Below are positions 8,365-18,400 of a DNA stretch of 64,000 nucleotides, one piece after another (the first letter of the stretch is position 1; each line of letters starts with the position of its first letter). The stretch covers positions 248,001 through 312,000 of the forward strand of contig NZ_JACHJN010000011.1 in the NCBI RefSeq assembly GCF_014203665.1. Direction: 5' to 3'. The notes beneath the pieces were generated by a model. It did no database searches. It had not been told where the DNA came from and saw only the letters and a list, made by a program, of their open reading frames with translations. Made by a program: the position numbers and the translations under genes. The DNA is from Saccharothrix tamanrassetensis. Lineage in GTDB: Bacteria; Actinomycetota; Actinomycetes; Mycobacteriales; Pseudonocardiaceae.

Positions 8365-9663
8365 CTACGCCAGTAGGAAGTAGCGCAGCCACAGGTAGGG
8401 CGCCGCCAGCAGGATCGACAGGCCGGCCACCACGATGCCGTAACGGGTGAACTGCCAGAAGCTGATCGGTGTGCCGTTGCGTGCCGCCAAGCCGAGCACG
8501 ACGACGTTGGCGCTGGCGCCGACCGCCGTGGCGTTGCCGCCCAGGTCCGCGCCCAACGCCAACGACCACCACAGCGACTCCGCCTGCGGCGTACCACCCT
8601 GCGCGGCGACGAGTTCACCGACGATGGGCGACATGGTGGCCACGTAGGGGATGTTGTCCACGATGGCCGAGAGCAGCGCGGAGATCACCAGCAGCGCCAT
8701 CACCGCGAGCAGCGGCTCCCCGCCGACCGCGTCCGCCAGCGCGCGCGACACCTCGCCGATCACCCCGGTCTTCACCAGCGCGCCGACCATGACGAACAGG
8801 CCCATGAAGAAGACCAGCGTCTCCCACTCGACGTCGGCGATGGCCTGCTCGGTGGTCACCTTCGACACCAGCACCAGCAGACCCGCGCCCAGCAGTGCCA
8901 CCACCGACGGGTCCACGTGCAGCGTGCTGTGCAGCACGAACCCCGTCAACACCAGCGCCAGCACGACCAGGCTCTGCACCAGCAGCGTCCGGTCCCGGAT
9001 CGCTTCGCGTTCCGAGAGCGCCATCACCTCGGCCACGCGCTTCTCGTCGTAGCGGAACGCATCGCGGAACAGCCACCGGCACACCACCACGAAGACCGCC
9101 ATCAGCACCACCACGAACGGTGCCAGGTGCACCAGGAAGTCGTTGAACGACAACCCCGACCGACTCGCGATGATGATGTTCGGCGGATCACCGATCAACG
9201 TCGCCGTGCCACCGATGTTGGACGCCATCACCTCCGCGATCAGGAACGGGATCGGGTTGAGGCCCAGCCGGTCGCACACCAGGAACGTCACCGGCGCGAT
9301 CAGCAGCACCGTGGTGACGTTGTCCAACGCCGCCGACGCCACCGCCGTGATCACCACCAGCATGACCAGCATCGCGTAGGGCCTTCCCCCGGCACGCTTG
9401 GCCGCCGCGATCGCCAGGTACTCGAACAGGCCGGTCTGCTTGATCACCCCCACGATGATCATCATGCCCAGCAGCAGGAACACCACGTTCCAGTCCACAC
9501 CCGCGTCCAGCGAGTGGAACGCGGTCTCCCCGTCGGTGAGCCCCAACGCGAGCATCAACGCCGCGCCACCCAACGCGGCGGCGACCCGGTGCACGCGCTC
9601 GGTCGCGATCAGGACGTACGCGCCGACGAACACCACCACCGACAGGACCTGGCTCACCGTCAT
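8365..9663 (-). CDS. ArsB/NhaD/SLC13-type ion permease
   Basis: A 432-residue polytopic membrane protein with about 11 hydrophobic helices. The signature GGTATLIGDPPNIIIASRSG, followed by FLVHLAPF, is characteristic of the ArsB/NhaD/CitM ion transporter superfamily. A second repeat has DNIPYVATMSPIV and GADLGGNATAVGASANVV, giving the two-fold pseudo-symmetric arrangement of these carriers. The substrate (anion, or sodium/proton) cannot be told from sequence. The ATG at 9663 overlaps the TGA of the CBS protein gene as ATGA, so the two are translationally coupled. The CBS partner probably regulates transport by binding adenine nucleotides (inference). Confidence 0.9.
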   Translation of the reverse strand: MTVSQVLSVVVFVGAYVLIATERVHRVAAALGGAALMLALGLTDGETAFHSLDAGVDWNVVFLLLGMMIIVGVIKQTGLFEYLAIAAAKRAGGRPYAMLVMLVVITAVASAALDNVTTVLLIAPVTFLVCDRLGLNPIPFLIAEVMASNIGGTATLIGDPPNIIIASRSGLSFNDFLVHLAPFVVVLMAVFVVVCRWLFRDAFRYDEKRVAEVMALSEREAIRDRTLLVQSLVVLALVLTGFVLHSTLHVDPSVVALLGAGLLVLVSKVTTEQAIADVEWETLVFFMGLFVMVGALVKTGVIGEVSRALADAVGGEPLLAVMALLVISALLSAIVDNIPYVATMSPIVGELVAAQGGTPQAESLWWSLALGADLGGNATAVGASANVVVLGLAARNGTPISFWQFTRYGIVVAGLSILLAAPYLWLRYFLLA

Positions 9664-10127
9664 GCGCGCGGCTCCGACGCGTTCAGGATGACCTCCAGCA
9701 GATGCGACGCGGTCACGACCCCGTGGATTTCCTCGTCGTCGGACACCACGATCAACGGCGTGCGGAGCCGCGCCATCGTCGCGGCGCACTCCAGCACCGT
9801 CGCCTCACCCGACACCATCGGCAACTCGTACCGCTTCTCCTCGGGCGGCAGCACTTCCTTCACCGACCGACCCGACAGGTTGCGCAGGCACACGTCCGCG
9901 CCACCCTGCTCGTCGTACACCCGCGCCAACGACGGGTCCTCCTGCACGTAGCCCGGCACGCTGAACCGCAGCACCTGCGACCCCGGCAACACCGTCACCG
10001 GACGACCCTCCCCGTCCACCACCACCACACCCGGCCGCCGCTGCTCGGCGATCAACCGCGCCGCCGCCAACGCGTCGTCGGTCAACCGGACCAACGGGTA
10101 GTCCTCGACAAGATCACGAGCACGCAT
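9660..10127 (-). CDS. CBS-pair domain protein, partner of the permease
   Basis: A 155-residue soluble protein consisting of two CBS motifs. The first is MRARDLVEDYPLVRLTDDALAAARLIAEQRRPGVVVVD and the second lies around TVLECAATMARLRTPLIVVSDDEEIHGVVTASHLLEVIL. CBS pairs bind AMP, ATP or SAM and gate transporters and enzymes. GGGGGTG lies 6 nt before the ATG. It is the first gene of the two-gene unit with the permease, with a 4-bp overlap. No other domain is present, so it would act in trans. Confidence 0.88.
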   Translation of the reverse strand: MRARDLVEDYPLVRLTDDALAAARLIAEQRRPGVVVVDGEGRPVTVLPGSQVLRFSVPGYVQEDPSLARVYDEQGGADVCLRNLSGRSVKEVLPPEEKRYELPMVSGEATVLECAATMARLRTPLIVVSDDEEIHGVVTASHLLEVILNASEPRA

Positions 10128-10217
10128 ATCGACACCCCCGACAGGATCGTGTGGGCACGGTCACAGCTGCACTAGCATCGGGCCACTGACGGCACACCGC
10201 TCACGAGGTGTTCGCGC

Positions 10218-10301
10218 ATGTCCGGTCTGGTAACCGCACTCCTGCTGGTGGCGGGGTTCGTCGTGGTCGCCCTGGTGCTCCGCGCCATCGAACGACGCTG
10301 A
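10218..10301 (+). CDS. 27-residue single-TM peptide
   Basis: The ORF starts MSGLVTALLLVAGF and ends in RAIERR. It has one hydrophobic helix of about 19 residues with a basic C-terminus, which would place the tail in the cytosol. GAGGTG lies 7 nt before the ATG. Small subunits such as KdpF look like this, but no partner complex is nearby and I do not assign a function. It runs divergently from the CBS-permease unit. Confidence 0.45.
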   Translation: MSGLVTALLLVAGFVVVALVLRAIERR

Positions 10302-10674
10302 CGAGGCGGCCGAGGTGGCGGCCGAGGCGTCGCCGCCGTGGTGCTGCGTGCCCGGAGAGCACGGTTGTGAGTCGCCGTCATGTCGCCTCCGGTCGTCGCG
10401 AACGCGTCCTACATCGCCGACCAGGCTTCCCGGCACACCGCGCGGAACAGTACCGATGACCGTCAGGATCCGCAGCCCGACGACATTCCCGAAAAGAATT
10501 CACTTCTCATCGGTCCATTCGGCCGAACGCCTTCGCGCCGTCAGGAGGGTTTTCCGATCCGATTCCGGAAAGGCACCGCCGTCCCCGTTTGGCCGCGCCC
10601 AACTCGGGTAATGGTCCAGACCATCACCCGGCCGTGGTCCGACCGGCCGGGCCAACCGACGAACGGAGCGACGG
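10302..10674. other. Intergenic stretch before the repeat-protein gene
   Basis: A 373-bp stretch between the 27-residue ORF and the repeat protein. It includes an AT-richer patch near 10485-10510 and a short dyad-like TTCCGATCCGATTCCGGAA at about 10552-10570. GGAG at 10664-10667 is the ribosome site of the next gene. I see no convincing promoter or RNA gene. Confidence 0.4.
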
Positions 10675-11316
10675 ATGAGCGAAGCGAACCTGCCCCCGCT
10701 GTCGATCGACGAGCTGGCCGCCGAGGGCGGCACGGCGTTGCCGGACAAAGAGGTGTACTCGCTGCTCGACCTGAACGTCGACCTGGACCTCGGTCTCGAC
10801 CTGGCCGCGCCGATCGGCCTGGCCGTGGCGGGCAACGTCAACGTGGCGGCCCCGATCGACGCCGCCGTCGGCGCGAACGTGCTCTCCGAGGGGTCCACCG
10901 CGCAGGCCCTGTCCGACCAGGGCGTCGCGATCCAGCAGGGCATCACCGGCGAGGCGTTGGCGAACTCCGACCAGGACAGCGCCATCGACCAGGGCACGAA
11001 CCCGACGCCGCCGCCCGCGGGCGGGACCGCCCCCGCCGTCCAGGTGCCGCCGACCGACACGGCGTCCGCGCTGGAGGGCGGCCTGCTCAACGTCGACGTC
11101 AACCTCGCGGCCGACCTGGACCTGGCCGCGCCGATCAACGGCGCCGTGGCCCTCAACGCCAACGTGGCCGCCCCGATCGACGCCGCGGTGGCCGCGAACA
11201 TCGGCTCGGCCGGCTCCGAGGCGACCGCGGTCGCGCAGCAGGACGCGATCATCCAGCAGACCATCGACGGCACCGCCGAGGCGAACGCCGCGCAGAGGTC
11301 CGACATCGACCAGTGA
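10675..11316 (+). CDS. Two-repeat acidic protein, possible substrate of the adjacent M50 peptidase
   Basis: A 213-residue protein with no signal peptide, no TM helix and no Cys. It is built of two homologous units of about 75 residues (about 30-105 and 138-213) joined by a Pro/Gly linker. Each unit has an alternating NVDLDLxLDLAAPI block, the motif VAAPIDAAVxANV, a Gln-rich segment (VAIQQGI / AIIQQTI) and the end xDIDQ. The alternating Asp/Val/Leu pattern suggests beta-strands or a repetitive assembly. GGAG lies 6 nt before the ATG. Its stop overlaps the GTG of the M50 gene (GTGA), so the two proteins are made together. I do not recognise a named family. A structural, secreted or processed peptide is an inference from the neighbour only. 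Confidence 0.8.
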   Translation: MSEANLPPLSIDELAAEGGTALPDKEVYSLLDLNVDLDLGLDLAAPIGLAVAGNVNVAAPIDAAVGANVLSEGSTAQALSDQGVAIQQGITGEALANSDQDSAIDQGTNPTPPPAGGTAPAVQVPPTDTASALEGGLLNVDVNLAADLDLAAPINGAVALNANVAAPIDAAVAANIGSAGSEATAVAQQDAIIQQTIDGTAEANAAQRSDIDQ

Positions 11317-13634
11317 GCGATCCCATGAGCGTGTCAGGGAACAGCCCGGCCGGGCGGGGTGCGACCACCGCACCCCGCCCGCCCGGGGCGGAACGGGACG
11401 TGCCGCACCGCGCGCGGGGCGTCGAACTGATCGGAGAGCTGCGCGACTCCGGCTACCGCCGCCCGCCGGCCCTGGTGCGCCGTGCCGACGGCCAGGTGCT
11501 CCAGCTGACGCCGCTGCTGTACCGGGTGCTGCAGGCCGTCGACGGGCGTGCCGACCACGCGGAGATCGCGGGCACGGTCGGGCGGGCCGTCGGCCGTCGG
11601 GTGAGCGCGGACGACGTGCGCGTGCTGCTGGAGACCAAGCTGGCGCCGCTCGGCGTGCTCACGCTGCCCGACGGCACGCAGCCGGAGCACCGCAAGGCCG
11701 AACCGCTGCTCGGGCTGCGCCTGCGCCGCGTGGTGACCGAGCCCGCGGTGACCAGGCGGATCACCGCGCCGTTCGCCCGGCTGTTCCACCCGCTGGTGGT
11801 CGCGGCGGCCCTGGTGGCGTTCGCGGCGGTGGCCTTCTGGGTGCTGTTCGAGAAGGGCCTCGCGGGCGCCACCCACCAGGCGTTCCACCAGCCCGCACTG
11901 CTCCTGCTGGTGTTCGCGGTGACGGTGGTCTCGGCCGGCTTCCACGAGTTCGGGCACGCCGCCGCCGCCCGGTACGGCGGTGCGACCCCCGGCGCGATGG
12001 GCTTCGGCCTGTACCTGCTGTGGCCCGCCTTCTACACGGACGTGACCGACAGCTACCGGCTCGGCCGGGCCGGGCGGCTGCGCACCGACCTCGGCGGGCT
12101 GTACTTCAACGCGCTGGTGGCGGTCGCCGTGTACGGCGTCTGGTGGCTGTCCGGCTGGGACGCCCTGCTGCTGGTGGTGGCGACCCAGATCGTGCAGATG
12201 GTGCGCCAGCTCGCGCCGATGGTCCGGTACGACGGCTACCACGTGCTCGCCGACCTGACCGGTGTGCCGGACCTGTTCCGGCACATCAAGCCCACGCTCC
12301 TCGGCCTGCTGCCGCACCGCTGGGGCAAGCCGGAGTCGAAGGTGCTCAAGCCGTGGGCACGGGTCGTCGTGACGACGTGGGTCCTCGTGGTGGTGCCGCT
12401 GCTGCTGGCCGGCATGGCCCTGGTGGTGCTGGCCTTCCCCCGCGTGGTGGCGACGGCGTGGCAGGGCGTCGGCGAGCAGTGGCGGTCCGCGAGCGGGGCG
12501 CTGGGCGACGGCGACCTGGCACTCGTGCTCGTGCGGGTGCTCTCCATCGCCGCGATCGCCCTCCCCGTGCTGGGCATCGGCCTGCTGCTGATCCGGCTCG
12601 TCCAGCGGACGTGCAAGCGTGTCTGGGCGTCCACCGACGGAAAGCCCGGACGACGCGCGCTCGTCGTGCTGTGCGGACTGGCCGTCGTCGCGGGGCTGCT
12701 GTGGGCGTGGTGGCCGAACCCCGAGCGGTACCGGCCGATCCAGCCCCAGGAGCGCGGAACGGTGGCCGACGCCGTACCCGGCATGGCGGCGGGCCCCGGG
12801 CCCGTCCCGCCGGCGACGACGCCCGTCGCCGAGACCGCGACGACCCGGACGGCCTGGCCCGCCGGGGCACCCGTGCCCACGAAGGACAAGCCGGTGCTGG
12901 CGATGGTCCTCGTGCCGGTCGACGGGCCGGCCGACGCACCGACGTGGGTCTTCCCGTTCGACCGCCCGGAACCGCCGGGACCGGGCGACAACCAGGCGCT
13001 GGTGGTCAACACCACCGACGGTGCGGTGCGCTACCAGGTCTCCTTCGCGCTGGTGTGGGAGACCGACGGCGTGGTGGACAACAGGAACGAGGCGTACGCG
13101 CTGGCCTCGTGCCGCGACTGCACCACCGTGGCCGTCGCGTTCCAGGTCGTCCTCATCGTCGGTCAGGCGGACGTGGTGGTGCCGGAGAACATCGCGGTCG
13201 CCGTCAACCACTCGTGCGTGGCGTGCGTGACCTACGCGCTGGCCTCGCAGCTCGTCGTCAGCCTGCCCGCGGACCTCAGCCCGCAGGCGAAGGCGAGGCT
13301 CGAGGAGGTGTGGGCCCGGCTGTCCAGGCTGGCGCAGGACGTCCCCGGCATGACGGCCCAGCAGATCCAGCAGGCGCTGGAGAACGCCAAGGCCCAGATC
13401 CTGGACGTGTTGCGAGAGGAGGGTGTCCCGCTGCCCCAGCAGCCCACCACCACGACGACAGCACCGCCCACGACGACCACGGAGACCTCGCGGGCGACCA
13501 CCTCGTCCGGAGTTCCCACGACGACGACCACGACGACCACGACGGTGACGCCGAGCAGCCCCACGACCACCACGGCACCGCCGTCCGAGAGCACGACGGC
13601 CTCGCCGTCGCCCAGCGCGCAGCCTTCGAGCTGA
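11313..13634 (+). CDS. Membrane M50-type zinc metallopeptidase with PqqD-like N-terminus and Cys-rich outer domain
   Basis: About 773 residues. Residues 60-130 (LTPLLYRVLQAVDGRADHAEIA and on) resemble the PqqD/RRE winged helix that recognises peptides. The first TM helices follow, with the zinc motif HEFGH near residue 211, a second membrane block near 320, and more TM helices to about 460. After the last TM there is an extracytoplasmic domain with two CxxC pairs (CRDC near 600, CVAC near 636) and a Thr/Pro/Ser-rich tail (about 710-773). Peptide zinc metalloproteases of this type cut or export peptides in the membrane. GTG at 11313 overlaps the upstream stop; ATG at 11325 is an alternative start. 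The neighbour with internal repeats is the obvious candidate substrate. Confidence 0.85.
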   Translation: MSDPMSVSGNSPAGRGATTAPRPPGAERDVPHRARGVELIGELRDSGYRRPPALVRRADGQVLQLTPLLYRVLQAVDGRADHAEIAGTVGRAVGRRVSADDVRVLLETKLAPLGVLTLPDGTQPEHRKAEPLLGLRLRRVVTEPAVTRRITAPFARLFHPLVVAAALVAFAAVAFWVLFEKGLAGATHQAFHQPALLLLVFAVTVVSAGFHEFGHAAAARYGGATPGAMGFGLYLLWPAFYTDVTDSYRLGRAGRLRTDLGGLYFNALVAVAVYGVWWLSGWDALLLVVATQIVQMVRQLAPMVRYDGYHVLADLTGVPDLFRHIKPTLLGLLPHRWGKPESKVLKPWARVVVTTWVLVVVPLLLAGMALVVLAFPRVVATAWQGVGEQWRSASGALGDGDLALVLVRVLSIAAIALPVLGIGLLLIRLVQRTCKRVWASTDGKPGRRALVVLCGLAVVAGLLWAWWPNPERYRPIQPQERGTVADAVPGMAAGPGPVPPATTPVAETATTRTAWPAGAPVPTKDKPVLAMVLVPVDGPADAPTWVFPFDRPEPPGPGDNQALVVNTTDGAVRYQVSFALVWETDGVVDNRNEAYALASCRDCTTVAVAFQVVLIVGQADVVVPENIAVAVNHSCVACVTYALASQLVVSLPADLSPQAKARLEEVWARLSRLAQDVPGMTAQQIQQALENAKAQILDVLREEGVPLPQQPTTTTTAPPTTTTETSRATTSSGVPTTTTTTTTTVTPSSPTTTTAPPSESTTASPSPSAQPSS

Positions 13635-13665
13635 CCGCTCCGGGCGGTGCGCACGGTCCGAGAAG

Positions 13666-13728
13666 TCCGGAGTCGGTCGCGACCGGTATGCGGGACGACG
13701 TCCCGATCCCGATCCGACCGGCTCCGGA
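13666..13728 (+). terminator. Hairpin downstream of the M50 peptidase gene
   Basis: Arms 13666-13679 and 13715-13728 pair over 14 bp with one G-U, and an inner palindrome GGGACGACGTCCC lies at 13692-13704. It begins 31 nt after the stop codon. There is no U tract, so terminator is the likely but unproven role. Confidence 0.5.
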
Positions 13729-14066
13729 CTCGCTTATCACGATAATTGCGGAATCAGTTTTCCGGAGCCGGTCAATACCCGGAAGCCGGCGCAACCCGAT
13801 CGGAGTACCCGCCGCGATCGTCGGCCCGGGCCGCGAGTCGAACGCGAGAATCCCTCCGATACCTGCGAACCGCGGCGACACCACCGATTCCGCACCGGTC
13901 ACCGACCAGCGCGAACACCCCGCAGTCGGCTGGGCCATGCGAGTGAACTGCGAGAACGGCCCACCGCGCATCGGCGGCGCGGCTATTCGATGATCGTCAT
14001 CACCGGTCACCGGGAATCCTTCGCACTTGTCCTCGACTCGTCCGTATCGGCTACCACAGCCCGCCG

Positions 14067-14094
14067 TTGAACCAGCGGTCGATAACGATACGAT
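14067..14094 (+). promoter_or_regulatory. Candidate promoter of the 321-residue protein gene
   Basis: TTGAAC (14067-14072) and TACGAT (14089-14094) are separated by 16 nt, about 150 nt upstream of the ATG at 14246. The match is reasonable for a vegetative sigma factor but unsupported by other evidence. Confidence 0.35.
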
Positions 14095-14245
14095 GCCGCG
14101 ACCGGATGGCGTAACGTTGCTCGCCGTACAGTCGATGAAGGCATCAACCATGACCGATCGAATTCACGGACGCAGAATGTCGCCACATATCGACAGCACC
14201 CCGGTCCGCACCTATTCACCCGGCGATGGTCGACGCGGAGGCCGC

Positions 14246-15211
14246 ATGACCGTGCAACCCGACCTGCTGCTCAGCGAGCTGAGGGCCCTGTGCCGCGGGC
14301 CCGGCATGCAGGCGCCCGCGATCGACCGCCAGGTCGGCCCCGCGTTGCAGGAGGTCTGCGGCATCACCGGCGCGGACGGCGCGGAGACCGTGCGCAACAA
14401 GATCCGCGCCTGGGTCGACGGGATCGTCGAGCGGTTCCCGCTCGACCTGCGGCTGACGGTCACCGCTCCCCTGGCGCTGCACGAGGGGGCGCAGTACCGC
14501 TTCCTCAACGAACGCGTCGACTGGCTCGCCGCGCAACAGGAACGCGGCGCGCGCACGATGCGCCGCCGGATCGACGAGGGCCTCATCAGGCTCGTGGAGG
14601 CGGCATTGGACGCCACGCCGCAGCCGGCGCCGCGGTCCCGGGAGGACGGCTGGCGCGTCTCGGACTTCGAAGCCGTGCTCCGGCTGGACGGCACCACGCC
14701 CAGCTGCACGGAACGGCGCACGCTCGTGGCCGACTGCGACGGGATCGACCGCATCACCTGGTCGATCTCGATCCCGGCCGCCACCGGGGACGGCGCGCCG
14801 GCGGACCTGGACGTGGAGGTGCTGCACGGGGTCGAGCTGCTCTCGACCGAACGCCCGTCGCCCCGCCGGTTCCTGCTGCACCTGAAGCTGCCCCGCACGC
14901 TCCGCGCGGGCGAGGCGCACCGGTTCTCCCTGCACGTCCAGGTGCCGGAGGGGCAGCCGATGCGCCCCACCTACGTGTTCTGGCCGGAGCGGCCGTGCGA
15001 CCACTTCAACCTGGTCGTGCGGTTCCCGTCGACGGCGCTCCCGGCGTCGGTCTGGCGGGTGGACGGCGCGTTCCACCGTGACATCGACGACCTCGCCGAA
15101 GGCCGGGACCTGGTGCGCCCCAACGGTATCGGCGAGGTGGAGGTGGACTTCTCGGGTCTGCGGCCCGACCGCGGGTACGGCATCCAGTGGCGGCCGGCCG
15201 ACACCGGGTGA
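14246..15211 (+). CDS. Unknown protein with actinobacterial N-terminal helical domain
   Basis: A 321-residue soluble protein. The N-terminal 110 residues (LLLSELRALCRGPGMQ, VGPALQEVCGITGADG, IRAWVDGIVERFP) match a helical module I know from many uncharacterised Streptomyces and Pseudonocardiales regulator-like proteins. The rest (about 140-321) is beta-rich, with WSISIPAATG, RFLLHLKLPRTL and FNLVVRFPS, and has no catalytic motif I can see. GGAGG lies 5 nt before the ATG at 14246. It faces the CHAT protease gene convergently. It could be a sensor or adaptor for that region, but that is a guess. Confidence 0.75.
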   Translation: MTVQPDLLLSELRALCRGPGMQAPAIDRQVGPALQEVCGITGADGAETVRNKIRAWVDGIVERFPLDLRLTVTAPLALHEGAQYRFLNERVDWLAAQQERGARTMRRRIDEGLIRLVEAALDATPQPAPRSREDGWRVSDFEAVLRLDGTTPSCTERRTLVADCDGIDRITWSISIPAATGDGAPADLDVEVLHGVELLSTERPSPRRFLLHLKLPRTLRAGEAHRFSLHVQVPEGQPMRPTYVFWPERPCDHFNLVVRFPSTALPASVWRVDGAFHRDIDDLAEGRDLVRPNGIGEVEVDFSGLRPDRGYGIQWRPADTG

Positions 15212-15405
15212 CCGCGTGCGGTTGCGCACGCCCACGGACGGGGTGGTCGGTCGTGTCGTCGGTGCTGTCGATGGAACCGGTGCGCGACCGACTGCCCGCG
15301 CGAACAGCCCGGTCCGGGTAGACGGCTCCGCCCGTGCATGCCGGTCAGCGGTCCGACGCCGAACCCCTTGCGGTAGCGGGGAAACCGGCCGGTGGTGCCC
15401 ACGTC

Positions 15406-18400
15406 TCACCAGCCGTGGTGGGTGAACGCCGCCCAGTACTCCGGGCGCGTGAGGTCCACCGCGCGGACCCGGCCCGCCTGGTAGGGCGGCATGCCCTCGA
15501 TCGGCGAGCGCCACGGGTCCAGCGCCCACAGCTGCGCCGCCCGCAGCGCGTCACGCGGTCTCGTGCCGCGCCGCAGTTCGGCGTGCAGGACGCACGTGAT
15601 CAGGCTGGTGGCCAGGTCGTCGACCTCCCACCGGGTGCCGACCACCCCCGTGGCCCCGGCTTCGACGAACGCGTTGGCCAGCGTGAGCGCCTCGTCGTGC
15701 ACGACCTCGGTGACATCGCTGCGGCACGCCGCCAGCACGACCAACCCGCCCAGCGCCGCGGACGGGCGGGCCCTGGCCCGGCGCAGGACGCGGTCGACGG
15801 ACAGCGCCTCCCCGTCCGCGAGGCGCAGGAACGACTGCTCCGGTGTGGCGCCGCTGCGGGCGTGGCACCCGACGTGCGCCACCGAGGCCGTCGGGATGGC
15901 GTTCAGCACTTCCTCCGACGTGCCGACGCCGGTGAACGGCACGCCGTCGACCTCGGTGCCGTAGAACCGCCCGTCCGGGTAGCAGCGGTGCAGGAACTCG
16001 GCCTCGAAGACGGCGGACCTCAGGTCGACGTCCGGGTCGGCGAGCAGCACGACCGGCGCCTCGCCGAGCGGCCTGCGCCGGCGGCCCGCCAGGTCGCAGA
16101 ACTGCCGCGCGGAGGCGGCGTAGGAGAACACCGCCTCGCGCACCGCCAGCCGCTGCCCCTCGCGGGCGGCGTGCCAGGGCACGTCACCCAACATCCCGAT
16201 CGGCACGAGCACCGGTCTCGCCGCCGGCCCGAGGTGGTGGAGCAGCGGTCCGATGGCCGCGTCCCACGCCCACTCGCACAGCGGTTCGAGGTCCGCCGCG
16301 GGTCGCGCGCTCTCCACGAGTGCGGGCAGCGGCAGTTCCCGCACCGCGCCGTCCGCCATGACGAGGAGGGCGCACCCGCGGTGTCCGTCCCGTCCCGGCA
16401 GCAGGTAGACCAACGCGTCGGACTCCATGGCGCGCAACGCCCCCGCGATGGCCAGCGCGGCGGGCGGGGCGAGCAGGTCACCCTGGCCGGCCAGCGCGGT
16501 GAGGACTTGGAACCTCAGGTCGCTGGGCGCGAAGTCCATCGCCATGTCGATCCCGGCCGGCGGGGGCGTCTCCACCGACGCCGCGTGCCGCCACTGCGCG
16601 GCCAGGTCCCCGTGCCCGGCCCGGACGAGCCGGGTGGCGACGTCCGCCGTCACGCCGGTCCCGCCCAGGACCAGCCCCCGGCCCGCTTCGACCGCCTGGA
16701 CCGCCTGCTCCGGCCGGCCGGCGGCCAGGCACCGCATCGCCACCACGACCGACCGGCCGGCGGCATCGGCCGCGTTGCGCATCCCGTGCTCGTCGACCTG
16801 CTGGAGCAGGACCGTGCGGCTGCGGCTGCGCAGCGACTCGAACCCGATCGCGATCGCCCGGTCGACGTCACCCGCCCGGCCGCGCTGCCAGCAGGCGTCC
16901 GCGAACTGGTCCAGGTGGGGCGCGGCCTCGACGTGCAGCCCCCAGTCGCCGGGCAGCTCGGCCAGCCGGTCGAGCGCGCGGTCGAGGGCGAAGTCCTGGC
17001 CGCCCGCGACGTGCCAGGCGAGCCAGCTCGACGCGATCGCCAGCGTGGCCGACGCCCGCTCCCCGTCCGGTACCCCGCCCGTGCCCGAGACCTGTTCCAG
17101 CCGGGTCAGGCCGTCCTCGAAGACCGGCCACGCGTTCCCCATCGCACCGGCCAGCGCCAGCGTGAAGCCCGCGCCGGACTGCATCCGGGCCCACAGCGCC
17201 GATCCCGGCCGCGTCAACCGGACGCACCGGTCGAACTGCTCGGCGGCCCGGGTGATGAGCAGCGGGTCGGAGGTCGTCTGCGCGTGCCGGATCAGCGCCT
17301 GGGCGTAGGCGTTGTGCTGGTAGGCGATCTCCAGGTGGTCGGCGGGGGCACCGGTGCCGGCGCGGGCGAGGACGGCTCCCAGGGCGGCCTCGGCGTCCGC
17401 GACCTCGTCACCGGTGCTCGAGGCCGCCCGGCCCGCGCCGCGCGCCCGGCGGAGCAGGTCGAGCACCCCGGCCTCGGTGACCTGGCGGCCTGGTCCGCGC
17501 ACGCGCACGCGTTCGAGCAGGGCTCGCAGGTGGGCGATCGCCGCGTCCAGGTCGTGGTGGTCGCCGACGACGCTGAAGCGGTCGACGAGCATGATCGCGA
17601 GCGTGAACCGCACGTCGTCGTGCTGCGGGTCGTCGGGCGTCAGCAGGGACAGCGCGCGCCGGCAGTGCCGGACCGCGGCGGTCATGCCGCCCGCCCGCCG
17701 GTCCTCCACCCACACCATCACCTCGATGAAACCGAGCGCCTGGAGCAGCACCGCCTTCACCACCCGGTCCAGGTCCTCCTCGTCCACGACGCGGACCAGC
17801 GCGGCCCTTGCGTGCACCGGGGAGTCGGCGTGCCCGCCGCCCCGCGTGCACGCGGCGATCACCGCCGCGGCGAAGAGGGCCAGGGTGGTGAGGAACAGCG
17901 GGTGGCCGTCGCCCATCCGCCCGATCACCGCGTCGAGCTCCGCCACGGCCCGGCCCAGCAGTTCGGGCTCGTCGTGCAGCTGACCCAGTTCCGAGCGCAG
18001 GTAGCCCGACTGCTGGTGCAGCACCACGTCCAGCGGGTCGCCCTCCGGCAGCAGCGCCCTCGCCTCGTCCACGGCGGCGATCGCGCCGCGCAGGCCGCGT
18101 TCCCGCTCGACGGCGGGCACGGCCGGGTCGTCACCGCTCCGGTCGGCCCAGAGGAGGGCGATCGCGCTCGCGACGTCCGCGTCCCGCCGGTGCGCGTGCT
18201 GCTGCCGCAGCCAGTCGAGCAGCTCGGAGCGCAGCCGTGGCGGGAAGTCCCGCAGGAGCGCCAGCGGTGACCAGGCGGAGGTCGCGCCGGGCGTGCGGCC
18301 GGTGACCGCCAGGACGCCGAGCAGGCCCAGCAGCGCCAGGTGCGTCCAGTCGAACGGGACGACGTGCCGGGCCGCCCGCCTGAGTTCGGCGACGGCCGCC

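Larger units (their letters stand above)
13635..14245. other. 610-bp intergenic stretch with hairpin and candidate promoter
   Basis: Noncoding by codon bias and less GC-rich than its surroundings (for example around 13735-13760). It contains the hairpin at 13666-13728 and the promoter-like elements at 14067-14094. Several open frames cross it but lack third-position GC bias. No RNA gene was recognised. Confidence 0.5.

Noticed and set aside
10161..10436. Minus-strand open frame of 91 codons
   Set aside because: Poor composition for a coding gene and antisense to the 27-residue ORF; no ribosome site.
15334..18270. A 978-codon plus-strand open frame
   Set aside because: Antisense shadow of the CHAT protease gene.
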